Shown here: one piece after another, positions 1 through 12,795 of the stretch
Layout of the letters: the number at the start of each line of letters is the position of its first letter
Position numbering within the stretch: position 1 is the stretch's first letter
Assembly: GCF_021155765.1 (NCBI RefSeq)
Contig: NC_060105.1
Coordinates: 8,553,501-8,617,500, forward strand
Origin: Diprion similis
Taxonomy: Eukaryota; Arthropoda; Insecta; Hymenoptera; Diprionidae
Reading direction: 5' to 3'
Length of the DNA: 64,000 nucleotides
Position numbers and translations under genes: made by a program
The notes under the pieces: generated by a model
Database searches by the model: none
The model's input: only the letters and a program-made list of their open reading frames with translations
What the model was told of the DNA's origin: nothing

Positions 1-1514
1 CTTCCAAGTGAACTTTTTTCCGGAGTAAAGAAGGGGAGAAAACAAAAATTTGAAATCATCCAAGATGCGAGTCATGCATTTTTCATAGCTGCTTTATCTA
101 TTTTTCTTTTCACTTTTTCACTTTAATAACACTGCAGGTTTTGGAATATTTGGAGCCTAGATTTTTTTCCAAGTCCAATCCATATTAAAAAATCCAAAAT
201 TTTGACCGTGCGAAACGTTGCTTTAGAAGCTCGTAAAATTTAATTTCCAGTTAGAATAGCAACAATATACTTTTTGATGCATATGAATTTTAAATTGTTA
301 TACAATGTACTCCACATAGAAAAATAGATTAAGCTCAAATATCCTATGAATCAAAGTTATTCAAATTATAAGAAACGAAACCTGCTCAAAGGTACAATTT
401 CATTTTGATCATTGAAATGCAAACAGAGGTTGAACGATAAATCGATTAAGTTGGAGAATAAATAAACAAAAAACGTTTCAAGAATGTGAAAAAAATATCT
501 GGAATGTTTATTATCTTCTTTTATATCGTTTATCAATTTTTATTCATAAGAGTACCTCTACTGATTGAAGGGATTCTCATGCGATTGAAAAAAGAGTAAA
601 TCCAACATCTCCTCTGATTTAGCTGTGAGACCATACGCGTGTAAAATGTACATAAACTGTTCGACACGTAAGCTGTAAACCGAAAATAAAATTCCTTTCT
701 CACATCTATCTTCTCGAGAAAATTGATAACACTGTCGATCTATCTGATGGATCACCACTAGACAATCAATCAGTCAATCACGTGCCGAATTACATTGAGA
801 ACGAACCACATCTATCATTTGTAAATTTGTTTACTTTATACCTGCCAAGAAGAATCTGCTACTGAAGTACAGCATAACAAAACACACGATTTTATTTATA
901 ATTTTATAGCCACTCGACTTTCCAGAAATTTCAGAATTTTAATATAACCCGTTTATTATACTGAAATACTTTGGCTTGTTTGCCGTATTTGAAACTAGAT
1001 CACTGACAATGTTTGTGATTAAAACAAAGACGTCCGAGAAGATTTTTTGTTGATCTAAGGCTCAGATCCCAGTTAATACTACAGGAAGAAATCAGGCTGG
1101 CTGAGGAATTTTTGAAAGTCATTTTCTCAACTACATTGTGGCGCTGATTTATTGCTGAGAGTGATCGCTTATACGATACGATTTACAATACCAGCGTTCA
1201 TATTTGGCTGTGAGTCAGTTTGACATTCTACTTTTGAGAATATGATACTGCGGAAGATGTTATCTGTGCACCAATGCAAATACAGAAAAGACACATAAAA
1301 CGAAGAGAGTTTTCTTTGCGTCCAATATACTTTCAAATCTGAGGTTCGAAACATCAAGCAAATTTTTGTGCAATTCATATGAATCAGCTTTCAAGTTATC
1401 ATCAGATTACAACTAATATTCTCGAGTAATTGATTGAATACAAATGAAAAATAACCAGTAATTTTAAAGACTCAAAAAACTGTGACGTAACGCGAAGAAG
1501 GAAAAACTATAAGG
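1..1514. other. Intergenic / upstream region, no supported gene
   Basis: AT-rich sequence upstream of the transporter gene. Short open frames occur on the minus strand (about 558-758 and 1169-1378), but neither has a recognisable family motif or convincing paired splice sites. I see no RNA gene or repeat that I can support. The last 100 bases before 1515 probably hold the transporter's 5' UTR. Confidence 0.5.
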
Positions 1515-4417
1515 ATGGGTTTTGACGAAGTGATATCACAGTTGGGGACGTTTGGCCCGTATCAGCGTAGAATATACCTTGCCATGTGCCTTCCCATAAT
1601 ATCCAGCACCTTTCACGTAATGGGAGGAATTTTCCTAGCCGGTAAACCAGATTTCAGATGTTTGACACCCGGCGAAGACTCGGAAAATGCGACTCACTTT
1701 ATACAACCGGATTTGGCAAATGTTACATATCCATGGGATCACGACACGGGAACTTGGTCGCGATGTAAGAGGTACGATTCAGACTACGGAGATCACTATG
1801 AAACCTCGAGTGATGATCGGAATTCATCGATGCTATCTGTTGTGACATGCGACTCTTTTGTTTACGACAAAAACGAGTACGGGGTTACGGTTACGACCAA
1901 GGTTAGTCAAATGATGTGTGAAAGATAACGTATCATTTCTGTCCACACAGACATATCGTGGAATGTAAATTTCTACGAGGAAGTGTTTTATTAGTTATCT
2001 CGCAGGATCAGCGTAATTATATACTAGAAAGCTCGTGTGTAGAGATTTAAGACTTTACACGGACTTTTCACGATGTCTGATAATGAGTCAAATTTCAAAT
2101 TGTATAATGTATTTTTTTTCTTTGCAGTGGGATCTAGTCTGCGATAACGCGTGGTTGAAAACTGCAAGTGAATCGCTATTCATGATGGGTGTGATGATGG
2201 GAGTTCTGACTTTCAGTACATTGTCGGACAGATATGGTCGAAAGACGACTTTGATATGGGGCTCAATAGTGCAATTAATCTCTGGATTACTCATAGCTGC
2301 AGCTCCTAATTTTACAGTGTACGTGATTGGAAGAACGATTGTTGCAACAACAACCACTGGAGTGTATTTAACCACTTATATTGCTGGTGAGAACTTGTTG
2401 AACTCCCACAACAACCCGAGTGATACGCGGTTGAATTATATTCAACTTATTGCCAGTAGAAAATAAAGTCCATTGATAGAGAGACTGATGAAGCAGGCGT
2501 ATTTGAAGCCAATAGATTTAACGAATGTCCGTTAGGTTATCAATTTACAGTCAATAGTCTACAAAAGTCGACATCAAAAAATAATCAAGCTAAACTTTAA
2601 AATTTCGACAATCACCAGATTATTTTTCTTATCGCATTACATTCGCAATGGAGAGTCTATAGGATATCTAATTTTTGTTCACCTCAGGGGAATAGTCAAC
2701 CTTTTTGTGAAACGATAATTGTCAATTCCTGGGAAACTAGCCTGCGCCGAAGCTTCTGGTGTTAATATAATCGTAATTTAATGCTTTTACCGTTTTTCCA
2801 GCAATCGAAACAGTTGGTCCAAAAAAGAAACTCCTGACTGGTATTAGTGGAATATTTTTCATCATAGGTGCTCTTCTAAGTATCTGCCTCGCGTACTTCA
2901 TCAAGAATTGGAGGATCTTACAGATTGCCTTTGCTATTCCAACTATACTTCTTCTTGTATTCTCGTGGTGAGAAAAACGCAACTGTTATTGACACAAAAA
3001 TTTAAAATGTGCAATATACATTAATGGCGAATTTCGCACGTTAGGTCTATTCATGAATCTGCACGATGGCTGCTGAGCAAAGGTCGCGTGGAGGAGGCAA
3101 GAGACATACTTCGTAAGGCATTTATCGAAAACGGTGTAGAATTGGCACCAGATACGTTAAACGGTTTTTTGGAAAATAACAGTGAGGATCAATCAAGTAG
3201 CAAAAAATACTCGGTATTTGCTCTTCTGAAGAATCCGAGCATAAGGAAAAGGAGTCTCATACTGTTCTTTATTTGGTAATGTAATGATTCGATCGATGAA
3301 ATCTACATCTCAGCTTTCGATGCGGGAAATAAACACTTTTTTTACCTCAACGTTAGCAGGATCGTAAACAATTGTACGTTTTACGGTCTGTCTTGGATGA
3401 CGCCGAACCTTGGAGGCAACGTTTACGTAAATTCTGGAATCTCTGCCGGTGTGGATATACCCGCGTATGTATTCTTGATCTGCATAGTTGACAGGTTACC
3501 AAGAAGGATTATCTTGTGCAGTTGCATGTGGCTTGTCGCAATGACATTAATTTCAACATTTTTCGTTCCCACCGGTTAGTGAAATTGACAAGACATGGTC
3601 ACTGACCGTAAATACTCTTTGATAATTGTGATTCTTCACATTTTCCAGATATGACGTGGCTGGTGATAACTTTGTCTATGATAGGCAAATTGATTATTTC
3701 AATCTCATACACGACCATAGGTGTCTTCACAGCGGAACAGTTTCCTACTGTACTCAGAAATACTGGCGTTGGAACTTGTTCAGCTATGGCTAGATTAGGT
3801 GGAATTATGGCGCCGATGATTAACGACTTGGTGAGTTCACTGAAATTCATTCTAACAGTAAAACGTGCGGGTCCATCTAGTTGACGAGGTCTTCTTAACA
3901 AGGGTGGGAATTCAATTGGATTCGGGTATAGGTGTAATTAGTTCATTGACCTGTAAAGTACGTCCAGTTATATGTGACCGACAATTACTCTGAACTATAC
4001 GTTTTTGTGTACAACCTCGTCATTACTTATACAGTCTAAAATCTCAGTGGCCATACCACTTGTAACTTTTGGAAGCTGCTCGTTACTGGCTGGTTTGCTG
4101 ACACTTCTTCTCCCGGAAACGTTGGAAAGAAAGTTACCGGAAACGGTACAGGAAATGGAAGACTTTGGAAAGTAGGTTTTCATTTCTAAGATGTATCGTT
4201 CTAGAGCTTCGCAGGTCGGCAGAAACAAATGAATTGTTTTCAATTTTTAAAATAATTATCTATTCGATGGATAACTTTCAGTGTGACACTTTGTTTCAGA
4301 AGAAAAAGTAAGACTGGTCGAGAAATGGATGTCACCTTATTGAACGCTAGTAGGTTGAAAGCGTCCAATGACCGACATTGGAAGAACGACGAGACCAAAA
4401 GTGATTATTGTTATTAA
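1515..4417 (+). CDS. Organic cation transporter-like protein (SLC22 / MFS)
   Basis: Plasma-membrane major-facilitator transporter of the SLC22 organic cation/carnitine type; the substrate cannot be read from sequence. Eight exons fit with consistent phases: 1515-1901, 2128-2386, 2802-2967, 3045-3275, 3360-3574, 3649-3830, 4035-4171, 4300-4417, giving 564 residues, the usual family length. TM1 is followed by a long Cys-containing extracellular loop with several N-glycosylation sequons (NAT, NVT, NSS), typical of SLC22. The MFS loop 2-3 signature DRYGRK lies at about residues 163-168, and the family motif ESARWLLSKGR follows TM6. PETLERKLPET after the last TM matches the SLC22 C-terminal signature. 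The start is the first ATG of exon 1 and opens the family-typical MGFDEV N-terminus. Visible introns are short (about 70-415 nt). The family call is firm; the ortholog is not assigned. Confidence 0.9.
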
Positions 4418-5074
4418 CGGAAATACGTATGGATGGCGAACATGCTTGTACTTGGTCTTTTTGTTTTATTTTTTGTTTTTGTTTTTTTATGAAAATTGGT
4501 CAACGCAGCGACGATTTTAAACTCATTGCTCCTACAAAGTTTCGACAATGTAACACTGTATGTCAACAAATCCCCAAATTCGAGCAATAACGAATAACAG
4601 ATCAGTAGAAATGCTTTTTTGGACTTATTTTCTGTACCATTCTTGAAATATATGTTTTATTTTTACTTTTCATCACGTACTTTGGCGATATAAGAATAGT
4701 ATTGATTTCGAGCGAAAATAACTTTTTCTAATTACGACAAATCTTTACGATTTCAAACCTCTAAAATCTGAAAAACAGGTTTTTGAAAATATATCGATCT
4801 GAATGTCGGTCTGTCGGTCTGTCACACACACCTCGATGAAAAAATTTGATAACATACAGGATCTTACAATGAAATTATGGGCTTAAAAAATTTCCATATC
4901 CCATTTAATTTGACCTTCGCGTTCGTCCAAAAATAAATATATTTTTAATGTTTTATCAACCATGTACTTTATTCCTCCTTATTACTTTTTCTAAATAAAC
5001 GATTACGTTTTTCCCAGTTAAATGTTTATTTAACGAAAAAAATTTTTTTTCCGGCTTATTTGTAATGCGTTTCC
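4418..5074. other. Convergent 3' spacer
   Basis: Region between the transporter stop and the stop of the small minus-strand gene. It is AT-rich and holds 3' UTR sequence of both. A TTTATT near 4969 (AATAAA on the minus strand) could end the small gene's transcript. A short tandem of TGTCGGTC lies near 4804-4820. No gene is seen. Confidence 0.4.
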
Positions 5075-7595
5075 TTAGCTTCGATTGCATTTCAGTTCTT
5101 TGAAAATAGAAGATAATCTTTTTGCGGTGTCTACAATCCCATCGGACAGACCGATGGTGGAAACTTGCAGTAACTTAACATATTATTACTAGTATATTAT
5201 AACTTATATATCTTGAGTGCCGAAACTCAGGTATATTACAAAATCTATTACCGCTGTAACGAGAAGATGAGACATATATGTATACAAGAGAAATATTGAA
5301 CGGTAACTAAAATTTTAGCGCCAATTTACCAATCACGAAGGTCAATCGCGCGTAGTCTGAGTTTCCTCCAAAGTTAAGAATGACTAACACTTAAGATTAT
5401 CATAAATACTAATTATGTCGTCAATGCCCTATCGCATACCTTTAGATAACAGAACTATAAAATCTTCCGTGAACGACGCCTAGCAAACAGTTGCTACAAA
5501 CAGTGTGGAATTCGTTTGGCGATAAACGGTGAAGTAGCGCCTAATTATACTGCGTAGACAACCAAAGTATAATTGAGAGGCTTATGACCTGAACTTCAAT
5601 TTTCTGAAGCTAGGTATTTTCCGAGCATTACACATATCACAGAAAAGAAAGAAAACTAAATGAAAATCACTCACCAACATTGTTGAGTAGCTTCCGTATT
5701 GTTGGGATGCCTGCGCTCTTTACTGAAAAAAATAAAAACCAATTTAACATACTAATACTCTGTGTATGCAATTATCTGATACACCATTGTTGAGAAATTT
5801 TATCATACAGGGAATGGATAATTCCTAATGAAAACTGTTAATGTTTGTTATCAAACATTTTTTCACTGTAACCTTTATGCAATGTATATTTTGCTTGGAA
5901 AAAACCGAATTTAAATTCTATGGTTTGCACCTTATCGACAAATTATTCAAAAAATACTTCTCTTACCTCTGCCGTCCTTCCATCCTTCCTACAGTGATGA
6001 ACAGGATTCACGTTTAAAATCACACTTATTCAACTGCATGACAATATGTACACCAGATTTGTAAACATGTTTTTTGATATGCGATGAAAACCTAAACTCA
6101 TCTAGTATTCAAGACAAGTTTTTTATAGAAGAATAAGTCACAAAACTGAATACGTCACAATTTCTTTTAATATTACGTTTTATATTATCGGGATATAATA
6201 CCAACTAGTTTCGATGTACTATTTATTGTTAATCACGCGTTCCACACTCATTTTTCATCTCAAGCTGTCTGTCACATCACGTGTTGTTAAATCATCGTAT
6301 CCTAAAACTTTTACGAAGAAAATTTTTTACCACCAAATTACACCGAATAAAAAAGCAAATCCACGCACTTTATTATACACTCTTGATATACCGCAAACAC
6401 GGTAAGTCAAAGCGAAATATATTTTAAGCTGTTCAATGTCAGATATATTTACGGGAAGATTTCTGTGAAAGTCGTCAATCAACGCCAGCCAATAGGCAAC
6501 CTGAGTAACCAAAGTTATATTTCATTTCCTATACCGTCATTCCTGATAATATCTGATCCAACAACCGTCGAAGACTCAGATATATTTTTTAAAAAAGCAC
6601 ACTGAACGGTAACTCCGGTTGCCTATCTGCCGGCGTTGAGCAGCTAGGTTCACAAAAAAACTCGTTATAATCGAATATTCCGACATTTACAGGATATTCT
6701 GATTACAGTAACTCATTTTTCTTAGCACGGATTTTCCGTCCTACAATATCTACCAATCGCGTCAAATCATGCGATTCGCCCTAAAGTAAATAGTCCAATT
6801 CGAACGGTCCGACCTCCGACCGACTGCGTGGTTCCCCGTTCGCTGCTGATACGCGAATGACGCCAAACATTCGAGTCTCTGGTTGCTGGTGGCACGGACC
6901 CGCGTAACGCGAGTTGCCGTTGTACGCGGCGTAATGCGTAAATTTCAAACGCGCAAACCGAAGCAAACAGACAAATATTTGAATGTCGCGTTCCCCGCAA
7001 CATTGCTAAATGCCTTGAGAAATATTATTGAGTTGGTAAACTACTCTCAATCAATTGTAATGGAATGAATTGCAATTGTGTTGTGAAATCGAATTATTAT
7101 CACGTAAGAATAACGGCTGGCCGAAAAAATTTTTAATTTATTATATAGGCATATTTCTAAGACAGGTATACCGCACATGAGAGGAAATCTCTAGAACAAA
7201 CTTAAGAAGAATCTTACTCTCTCTATTTTAAACCACTGATTCATGAGTAGGCTAAACGACTAACTGATCAAGTGCTACATATTTTGTAGTAACAGTAAAA
7301 ATTATATAGAGTTCATTTTTCAGTAAACTCTAGCATATTATCGAACATTTACAAAACACATTGAAACAACGAACACGTTCAACACAACAAAAATCAAATC
7401 AGACAAGTAACTAATTATTGTTTAGTCCTAATTGTAAAACACGGACAATGAGTAAATATACATACTTTGTTCTCTTCTGCTCGAGTTCGGGTAATTGTGA
7501 CCGAAGAAAATGAAAATCGAGACCGATTCTGGTACCTGACACATCTCTGCAATGGCAATCGTAAGTGAAACGATCACTGCAAGCACCTCGATCAT
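5075..7595 (-). CDS. Small putative secreted protein, unknown family
   Basis: Three minus-strand exons join with compatible phases: 7466-7595 (phase 1 out), 5675-5722, 5075-5163, giving 88 residues and a TAA stop. The first exon starts at ATG 7595 and encodes a hydrophobic stretch (MIEVLAVIVSLTIAIA) that reads as a signal peptide. Then come CQVPES, a short hydrophobic patch and a basic, helix-prone C-terminal half ending KELKCNRS. The donors are good (gtatgt, gtgagt). The exon 2 acceptor has a strong pyrimidine tract; the exon 3 acceptor (caag) is weaker. I do not recognise the family. The first intron is about 1.7 kb and contains a GC-richer stretch at 6780-6960. The exon chain could still be accidental, so transcript evidence would decide it. 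Confidence 0.45.
6770..6970. promoter_or_regulatory. Locally GC/CpG-rich island inside an intron
   Basis: About 200 bases with many CpG dinucleotides (cgcg, acgcgg, gcgtaa) in an otherwise AT-rich stretch. It resembles the promoter-proximal sequence of other genes in this window. Open frames on both strands here lack family similarity and are probably by-products of the base composition. It may be an alternative promoter or enhancer. Nothing more can be said. Confidence 0.25.
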
Positions 7596-8705
7596 ATTAC
7601 GGATACACACTCATTTGTTTTGCACAATTAATTCACTTTGGAAACAATAAATACCGTTAATTAACAAGCTATTACTTGCAGCGATTAGAAGATTCGGCAT
7701 CGTGGTTAGGCAGCTGTTGATTGTCAAAATGGCGGCACATCAATAGGTCGTCCAATATTTTTATTTAGCCATTATTAACAAGCAGTCGTTGTTAGTTCGA
7801 CGTTTCAGACAAATCTTCTTTCAAACGAAACTAATAAATTAGATTTGCGTACGTTGCACAGCGAAAATGACTGTTCAACCTTCGCTTATAGAATCACGCA
7901 GAAGCGCACGGTAATCTGCAACCCAGCAGTCATTTGTTTGGCCGAAATCTCCATCGAATTTATGAATATTTATATGGATACACTCAAATAATCATATCTC
8001 TTCACTAACGGCGGAGAATTGTTGTGAAAATTGTGAAGAAAATTTTACTTTAATACGTGAATATTATATGAACTTAGCCGAGACAGTCCACGTAGACTAA
8101 GAATATACATATTTTCGGTCAAAACAGCCAACCCGACGTCACAAAACACTCACTCACGTACGATCGTGTATTGTTTTCCAAGTATAAAAAAAAAACTGTT
8201 TTGATTTCACACTTCCGTTTGATGAATGATTGATGATGCAGTGGCGCCCCTTCGCGACCTCGTAACCGAACTACAGTAACCGGCAGTCCAATCATCGAAT
8301 GTCCGTCCCGTCGCCGTTTTCATCGTACACGGTAAGTGATTTTTCTAGTTACATTGTTGATAATTACCTCTGATAACAAGTAAACTGAATTAACTTGTGT
8401 AACCGAATACTGTAAATACCCAAAATTTATCCTTCTCAAGTCCTAGGGTGTATTTATCTCTGTTTACTTCGGACCATTGCGTTCCGTAGGTTAGGTTTAA
8501 TTTATAGGTTAAACACGTGGTGTAAACACACGTAGGCACGTATTGACAAATTCAATTGTTTGGACATTTTCTTTTACCATAATTCGTTATTTACTAGATA
8601 CTACTTACTTCATCTCGGATCAATATGTTTATCGGTAACAGTTCAATCGACTGTTGCTTGACTGACCAAATTTGACTATTTTTTCAGGGCGAATAGTTGA
8701 ACAGA
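7596..8705. promoter_or_regulatory. Divergent promoter region and 5' UTR of GAR1
   Basis: Spacer between the small minus-strand gene and GAR1. It contains an AAAATGGCGGC motif near 7727, resembling the YY1/Pho core, and a GC-richer block at about 8240-8330. That block ends in a good donor (ACACG|gtaagtg, intron from 8331). An acceptor at about 8687 (tttttcag) then leads into the GAR1 start, so GAR1 probably has a non-coding first exon and a roughly 357-nt 5' UTR intron. A TAGGTTAGGT motif sits near 8487. Confidence 0.5.
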
Positions 8706-9614
8706 ATGTCATTCCGGGGCCGAGGGGGTGGATTTGGTAGAGGCGGTGGAGGAGGCGGTGGTGGATTTCGTGGAGGAAGAGGAGGCGGAGGTTTTAGAGG
8801 AGGCCGAGGAGGTGGCGGCGGAGGTGGAAGAGGCGGTGGCGGAGGTGGCTACAACAGAGGGTAAAATTGATTTTATATATCGTGTTTATGATATACTCGA
8901 CTGTTAACTAATGTATATTCCAATTGAATTTGCCAGAGGTTTTGACCAAGGTCCACCTGACCAGGTAACAAACCTTTGCCATTTCGTGTGGACGGTTCAA
9001 GACGACCTCGTAGCCAAGGCAGACATCGAAGACTTGCCATATTTCAACGCCCCCATATATACTGAGAGTAAACAACAAGTTGGCAAAATAGACGAAATTT
9101 TTGGCAATATCAGAGACTACTATGTGTCCATTAAATTAAGCGACAACATAAAGGCTTCCAGCTTTGAGAAAGACACAAAGGTCAGTATGTTTTTTTTTCT
9201 GTGTATACCAGATATTTTATAATACGAGTCAAGTTTCCTGGTGAATGCTGACTTCAAATTAATTCTACCACCGTGTATATATTTGTCAACTAAATTAACG
9301 TCTCTTCTTTTCTGTGGATTCAGCTCTACATAGATCCTGCAAAACTTTTACCACTACAACGATTTTTACCCAAACCACCTGGCTCTGTTCAAAAACGTGG
9401 AGGTCGTGGAGGTGGTGGACGCGGAGGCGGCAGAGGTGGTGGTTTTGGCGGAGGTCGAGGAGGTGGCAGAGGCGGAGGAGGTGGTCGAGGTGGATTTGGC
9501 GGACGAGGTGGTGGTGGCGGAGGCTTCAGAGGTCGAGGAGGTGGGGGAGGCAGAGGAGGAGGTGGATTTGGTGGGAGGGGTGGTGGAGGCGGAGGTGGAA
9601 GAGGACGATGGTAG
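8706..9614 (+). CDS. GAR1: H/ACA ribonucleoprotein complex subunit 1 (GAR1)
   Basis: Nucleolar protein of H/ACA snoRNPs, which guide rRNA pseudouridylation and form part of the telomerase and scaRNA particles; it contacts dyskerin/Cbf5. Three exons, 8706-8860, 8937-9180, 9324-9614, encode 229 residues. Residues about 1-52 are a Gly/Arg (GAR) tail starting MSFRGRGGG. Residues about 53-155 form the conserved Gar1/Naf1 beta-barrel (GPPDQV, then [18 protein letters not shown] and VSIKL). Residues about 158-229 are a second GAR domain ending GRGRW. The two-tailed layout is the animal GAR1 arrangement. Phases match at both introns. The long open frames on other strands here are shadows of the GGN repeats. 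It is convergent with LARP7. Confidence 0.96.
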
Positions 9615-10265
9615 AGTAAAATATTGTCTTATAAGATACAGAATGTAAAGAAATAATTCAATGTAATGAATTACAACTATACCAATCGAAGTTTTCATTT
9701 CGAAAAAATTATCCAATATTGATCGGTGATAGATAAAAAAAAATATCTAACATAATTTCATATAACTAGATCCTCTGACCTCAAATGGAAGCATACATGA
9801 TGTGCTACTTATTACGTTCTAGTAATAATGATAATAATAATTCACCGATTAAAGTATATACAAACAACAGATCCCATGTAATGCATTTTTTCTCACGCTC
9901 AAAATACATACATCCTACAGCTTCTATCAGTCTGTGTCTAGTAGGTAAAAGAGAGGTTTCTAATACTTTGAACATATGACCAACATGTCTTGGGTCAAAA
10001 CTTTTTTATATCAACTGATAATAATGACTAAGCATTACCGATTGCAACGATTGACTATGTGGAGAAGTTAGATTTGAAACTATTTTTTTAAAGCCAATTT
10101 CTATTCCATCTATAATTATTATTAAATAAGAGAAAAATATCTAATACTGTAAACTACAACTCAGATGTTAAATAAACTCACGAAAGAAATTATACGCCAG
10201 AAATTTTATTCATAACTTTTATTGGCCCTCAAAGTGAGATTTCGAACTGACGAATTAAAATGATT
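9615..10265. other. Convergent 3' spacer GAR1/LARP7
   Basis: AT-rich 3' UTR sequence of two tail-to-tail genes. An AAAGAAATAATTCAATG stretch follows the GAR1 stop. No additional gene is supported; the 9785-9979 open frame looks like low-complexity chance. Confidence 0.4.
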
Positions 10266-12795
10266 TTATACCTCATCGAATTTGATGTGTTTCCCCAACT
10301 CTTTCTCAGCCTTCTTTAGTAATTTATCCCGTCCTCTTTGCTTCACTCTTATTTTTTTACCTAACTTCTCATCCCGATCTTTCGACATCTTAACCCAATA
10401 ATCAGTTTCTTCTTTATCTGTTAGGAATAATGTGAACGTACATTTCAACCCTTATGTAACACTTAAATTACTTGGCTTCATGCAAAAAAATCTTAAGGTA
10501 TCAAAAATGGCAGTAGTTAATTCTAGTTATTCAACAATGAGCAAAAACCATTTACCTTGCAAAATACTCATAGATCTCTCCTCGTTTGACTGCAATACCA
10601 GCGCATTTGCAGCTTCGTTAGTATCCAATCTAAGAAATGCTTCGGAGGCACCCTCGGCTACATCGATGTACTTTATGTTCGGGTTTCGTTTCAATTCCAT
10701 CTATAAAATAAACATAGCAAATCAAATGAATGTATATAGGTATATGGAATACACTATGAGTTGGAACAATAATTTTAATTTCATGAAAACCTTAAAATTT
10801 TTCGGATCCGTGCAGGGTTCGTCCATCTCAACTTTCACTATGACACCAGGGGTGAAAACAAATCTTTGAGTTGATTTATCAGCCTTCTGGTGGTCTGCAC
10901 TCTCTTCTTTTGTAGCTTTCAACTTGTCACCCTCTCTAAATTTCTCGTAATTACTCCACTGATTCCATCGTGCTCGCTTCAAATGTGTTTTCAATGATTT
11001 CATCTTTTTTCTTTGCAGTTCTAAGTATTTATTTCTTAGTACTTTCCAATCTTTCTTGGCCATTATCTGCATGCCTATATCTGCGGTATCTACTTTTTCA
11101 GCTCTGTTATGTCGTTTGCGTCTTCTTTTCTTCTTCTGATCACCGTCATCGAAAACTTCGTCCTCATTGGAAAATTCATCTTGCTCCTCATTTTCAACCA
11201 CTTTTTCCATTCCCTCTTCAACAGAGTTAGAATCTTCGTTATGTTTCGTTGTTGACATGTTTCTTTGCTTCCGTTTTTTCGATTTTCTATCCTTCTCAAA
11301 ATTCTGTTCAATTTGCTTGTCAATAACTTTGCTTGAAAATTCACCTGTATCTTCCTTGGAAATTTCAGAAGCCTTCCGTTTCTTTGGTTTTTTTTCACCT
11401 TCTGTGTGATCTTTTCTGTCAGTGACGTCCTTTTCACTAGATTTAAGAACACCTATAGCCTGACTTTCGTTCATCTCAACTTCGATATTTTTTTGCTTTG
11501 ATTTCTTATGCTTTTTATCGGCTCTTGTCTCAGAGTCATCATCTTTATCTTCCCTATTAGAATCAGATACCTCTGAATCTTTGTGCACTCGCTTCTTTCC
11601 TTGCTTAGCTTCTTCGCCTTCATATTCTACTTTCATAATTTCAACAGTCTCCTCATTCTGGTCTTCATGCTTTTCTTTTGGATTCAAGTTTCCTTCAACA
11701 AACTGCTTCTCATTCTCTTTTTCTATCATTTCTTCTTCATGAAATGTTGTAACACTCATCAACGTATCCGGAGAGGTTTGGGATGGCAATACGCAACTTT
11801 TTTCACGAAACGCCTGTAAACATCCAGGTTATTTATTATTACGTTCGTGGGTAAAATTTTTTTTTCCCAAACACAATAATGAATTCAAAGTTTTCGAAAA
11901 TCAGATTAACAAGTTTAATCTTATCACTTCATTAAATTTTCACATAATACCTACTTCAATGCATTTCACAGCGCTGCTTGGCTCATCAAATTCAATAAAA
12001 GCAAAGCCCTTGATTCTTTTGTTACTCTTATACCGTGGAATGGATACGTAAGCAACTTTGCCGTATTGACTGAATACATTGCTCAACCACTCATGATCAG
12101 CATTCAAAGGTAATCTCTGAACATAGATTGAACATTCATCTACGTTATCTTTACGACTGATAGGTGTAATTCTGCAAACCTTCGAGCCATCTTCAGACAC
12201 AGACAGCATTTCAGATTTTTGTAACGCTTTCACTATTTGATTTATGTCTGTAGTCAAGGCACGGATTTTATTGAAACGTAAAAAAATTTGTAGATCAACA
12301 TCTGCCAATAAAGAAAAAATTCAATCATTAGTGACGCAGAATCTACAATTACAGAAATAGGTGATTTTCGTTTTGTAATAGTAATAATTCAGTCTGAAGT
12401 TCAGGTTTCAAAACTGAGTAAAATTTTGGTTTTTAAACGAAATCAGAGAAATGAATGCAATTTGACAAAGGGATACAAGTTCGGACTAAAAATGAACATT
12501 CTAATAATAAAATAAGCCATGAAACAATCTGGAAATATGGTGAAAAAGAAAGATTCTTACAAGGATCCTGCTTTATGAGATTCCCCAGATATCGATCCTT
12601 GCTTAAATTTGCATCTCCAAAGTAAAATTCCATTTGCTTTCGTATGGCAGCGTGCAACGCCTTCTTCCTCAATCGAGGTTTCTTTTTTGGTGTTGCAATT
12701 TCATTGTCTCCGTGTTCGTTCGATATTATAACTTGCGGCACTGGAACAGATTCAGATGCCAACTCCATGTGGGACTGCTCTTCCTCCATCACCAT
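10266..12795 (-). CDS. LARP7: La-related protein 7 (LARP7), 7SK snRNP component
   Basis: Binds the 3' U-rich end and a stem-loop of 7SK RNA and stabilises the snRNP that holds P-TEFb inactive. Five exons on the minus strand: 12561-12795, 11955-12301, 10791-11813, 10556-10700, 10266-10417, giving 633 residues. A La motif follows residue about 45 (KQMEFYFGDANLSKDRYL). RRM1 contains SIYVQRLP and KGFAFIEF. A long Lys/Glu-rich disordered linker lies in exon 3. The C-terminal xRRM has GVIVKVE, then YIDVAEGASEAFLRLD and DYWVKMSKDRDEKL, followed by a basic tail. The ATG at 12795 is the first in frame. The exon 2 donor is read as GAA|gtaggt, because this keeps phase 0 into exon 3. It is divergent from RPC1, which makes 7SK. 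Confidence 0.95.

Noticed and set aside
558-758. 66-codon minus-strand open frame near the window start
   Set aside because: Looks protein-like in composition, but no family, no paired exon and no clear splice sites were found.
6767-7068. Overlapping open frames in the CpG-rich block
   Set aside because: Frames on both strands overlap and come from GC-rich composition; no similarity or splice support.
9314-9716. Long Arg/Trp-, Val/Glu- and Ser/Thr-rich frames on both strands
   Set aside because: These are out-of-frame readings of the GGN-rich GAR domain of GAR1.
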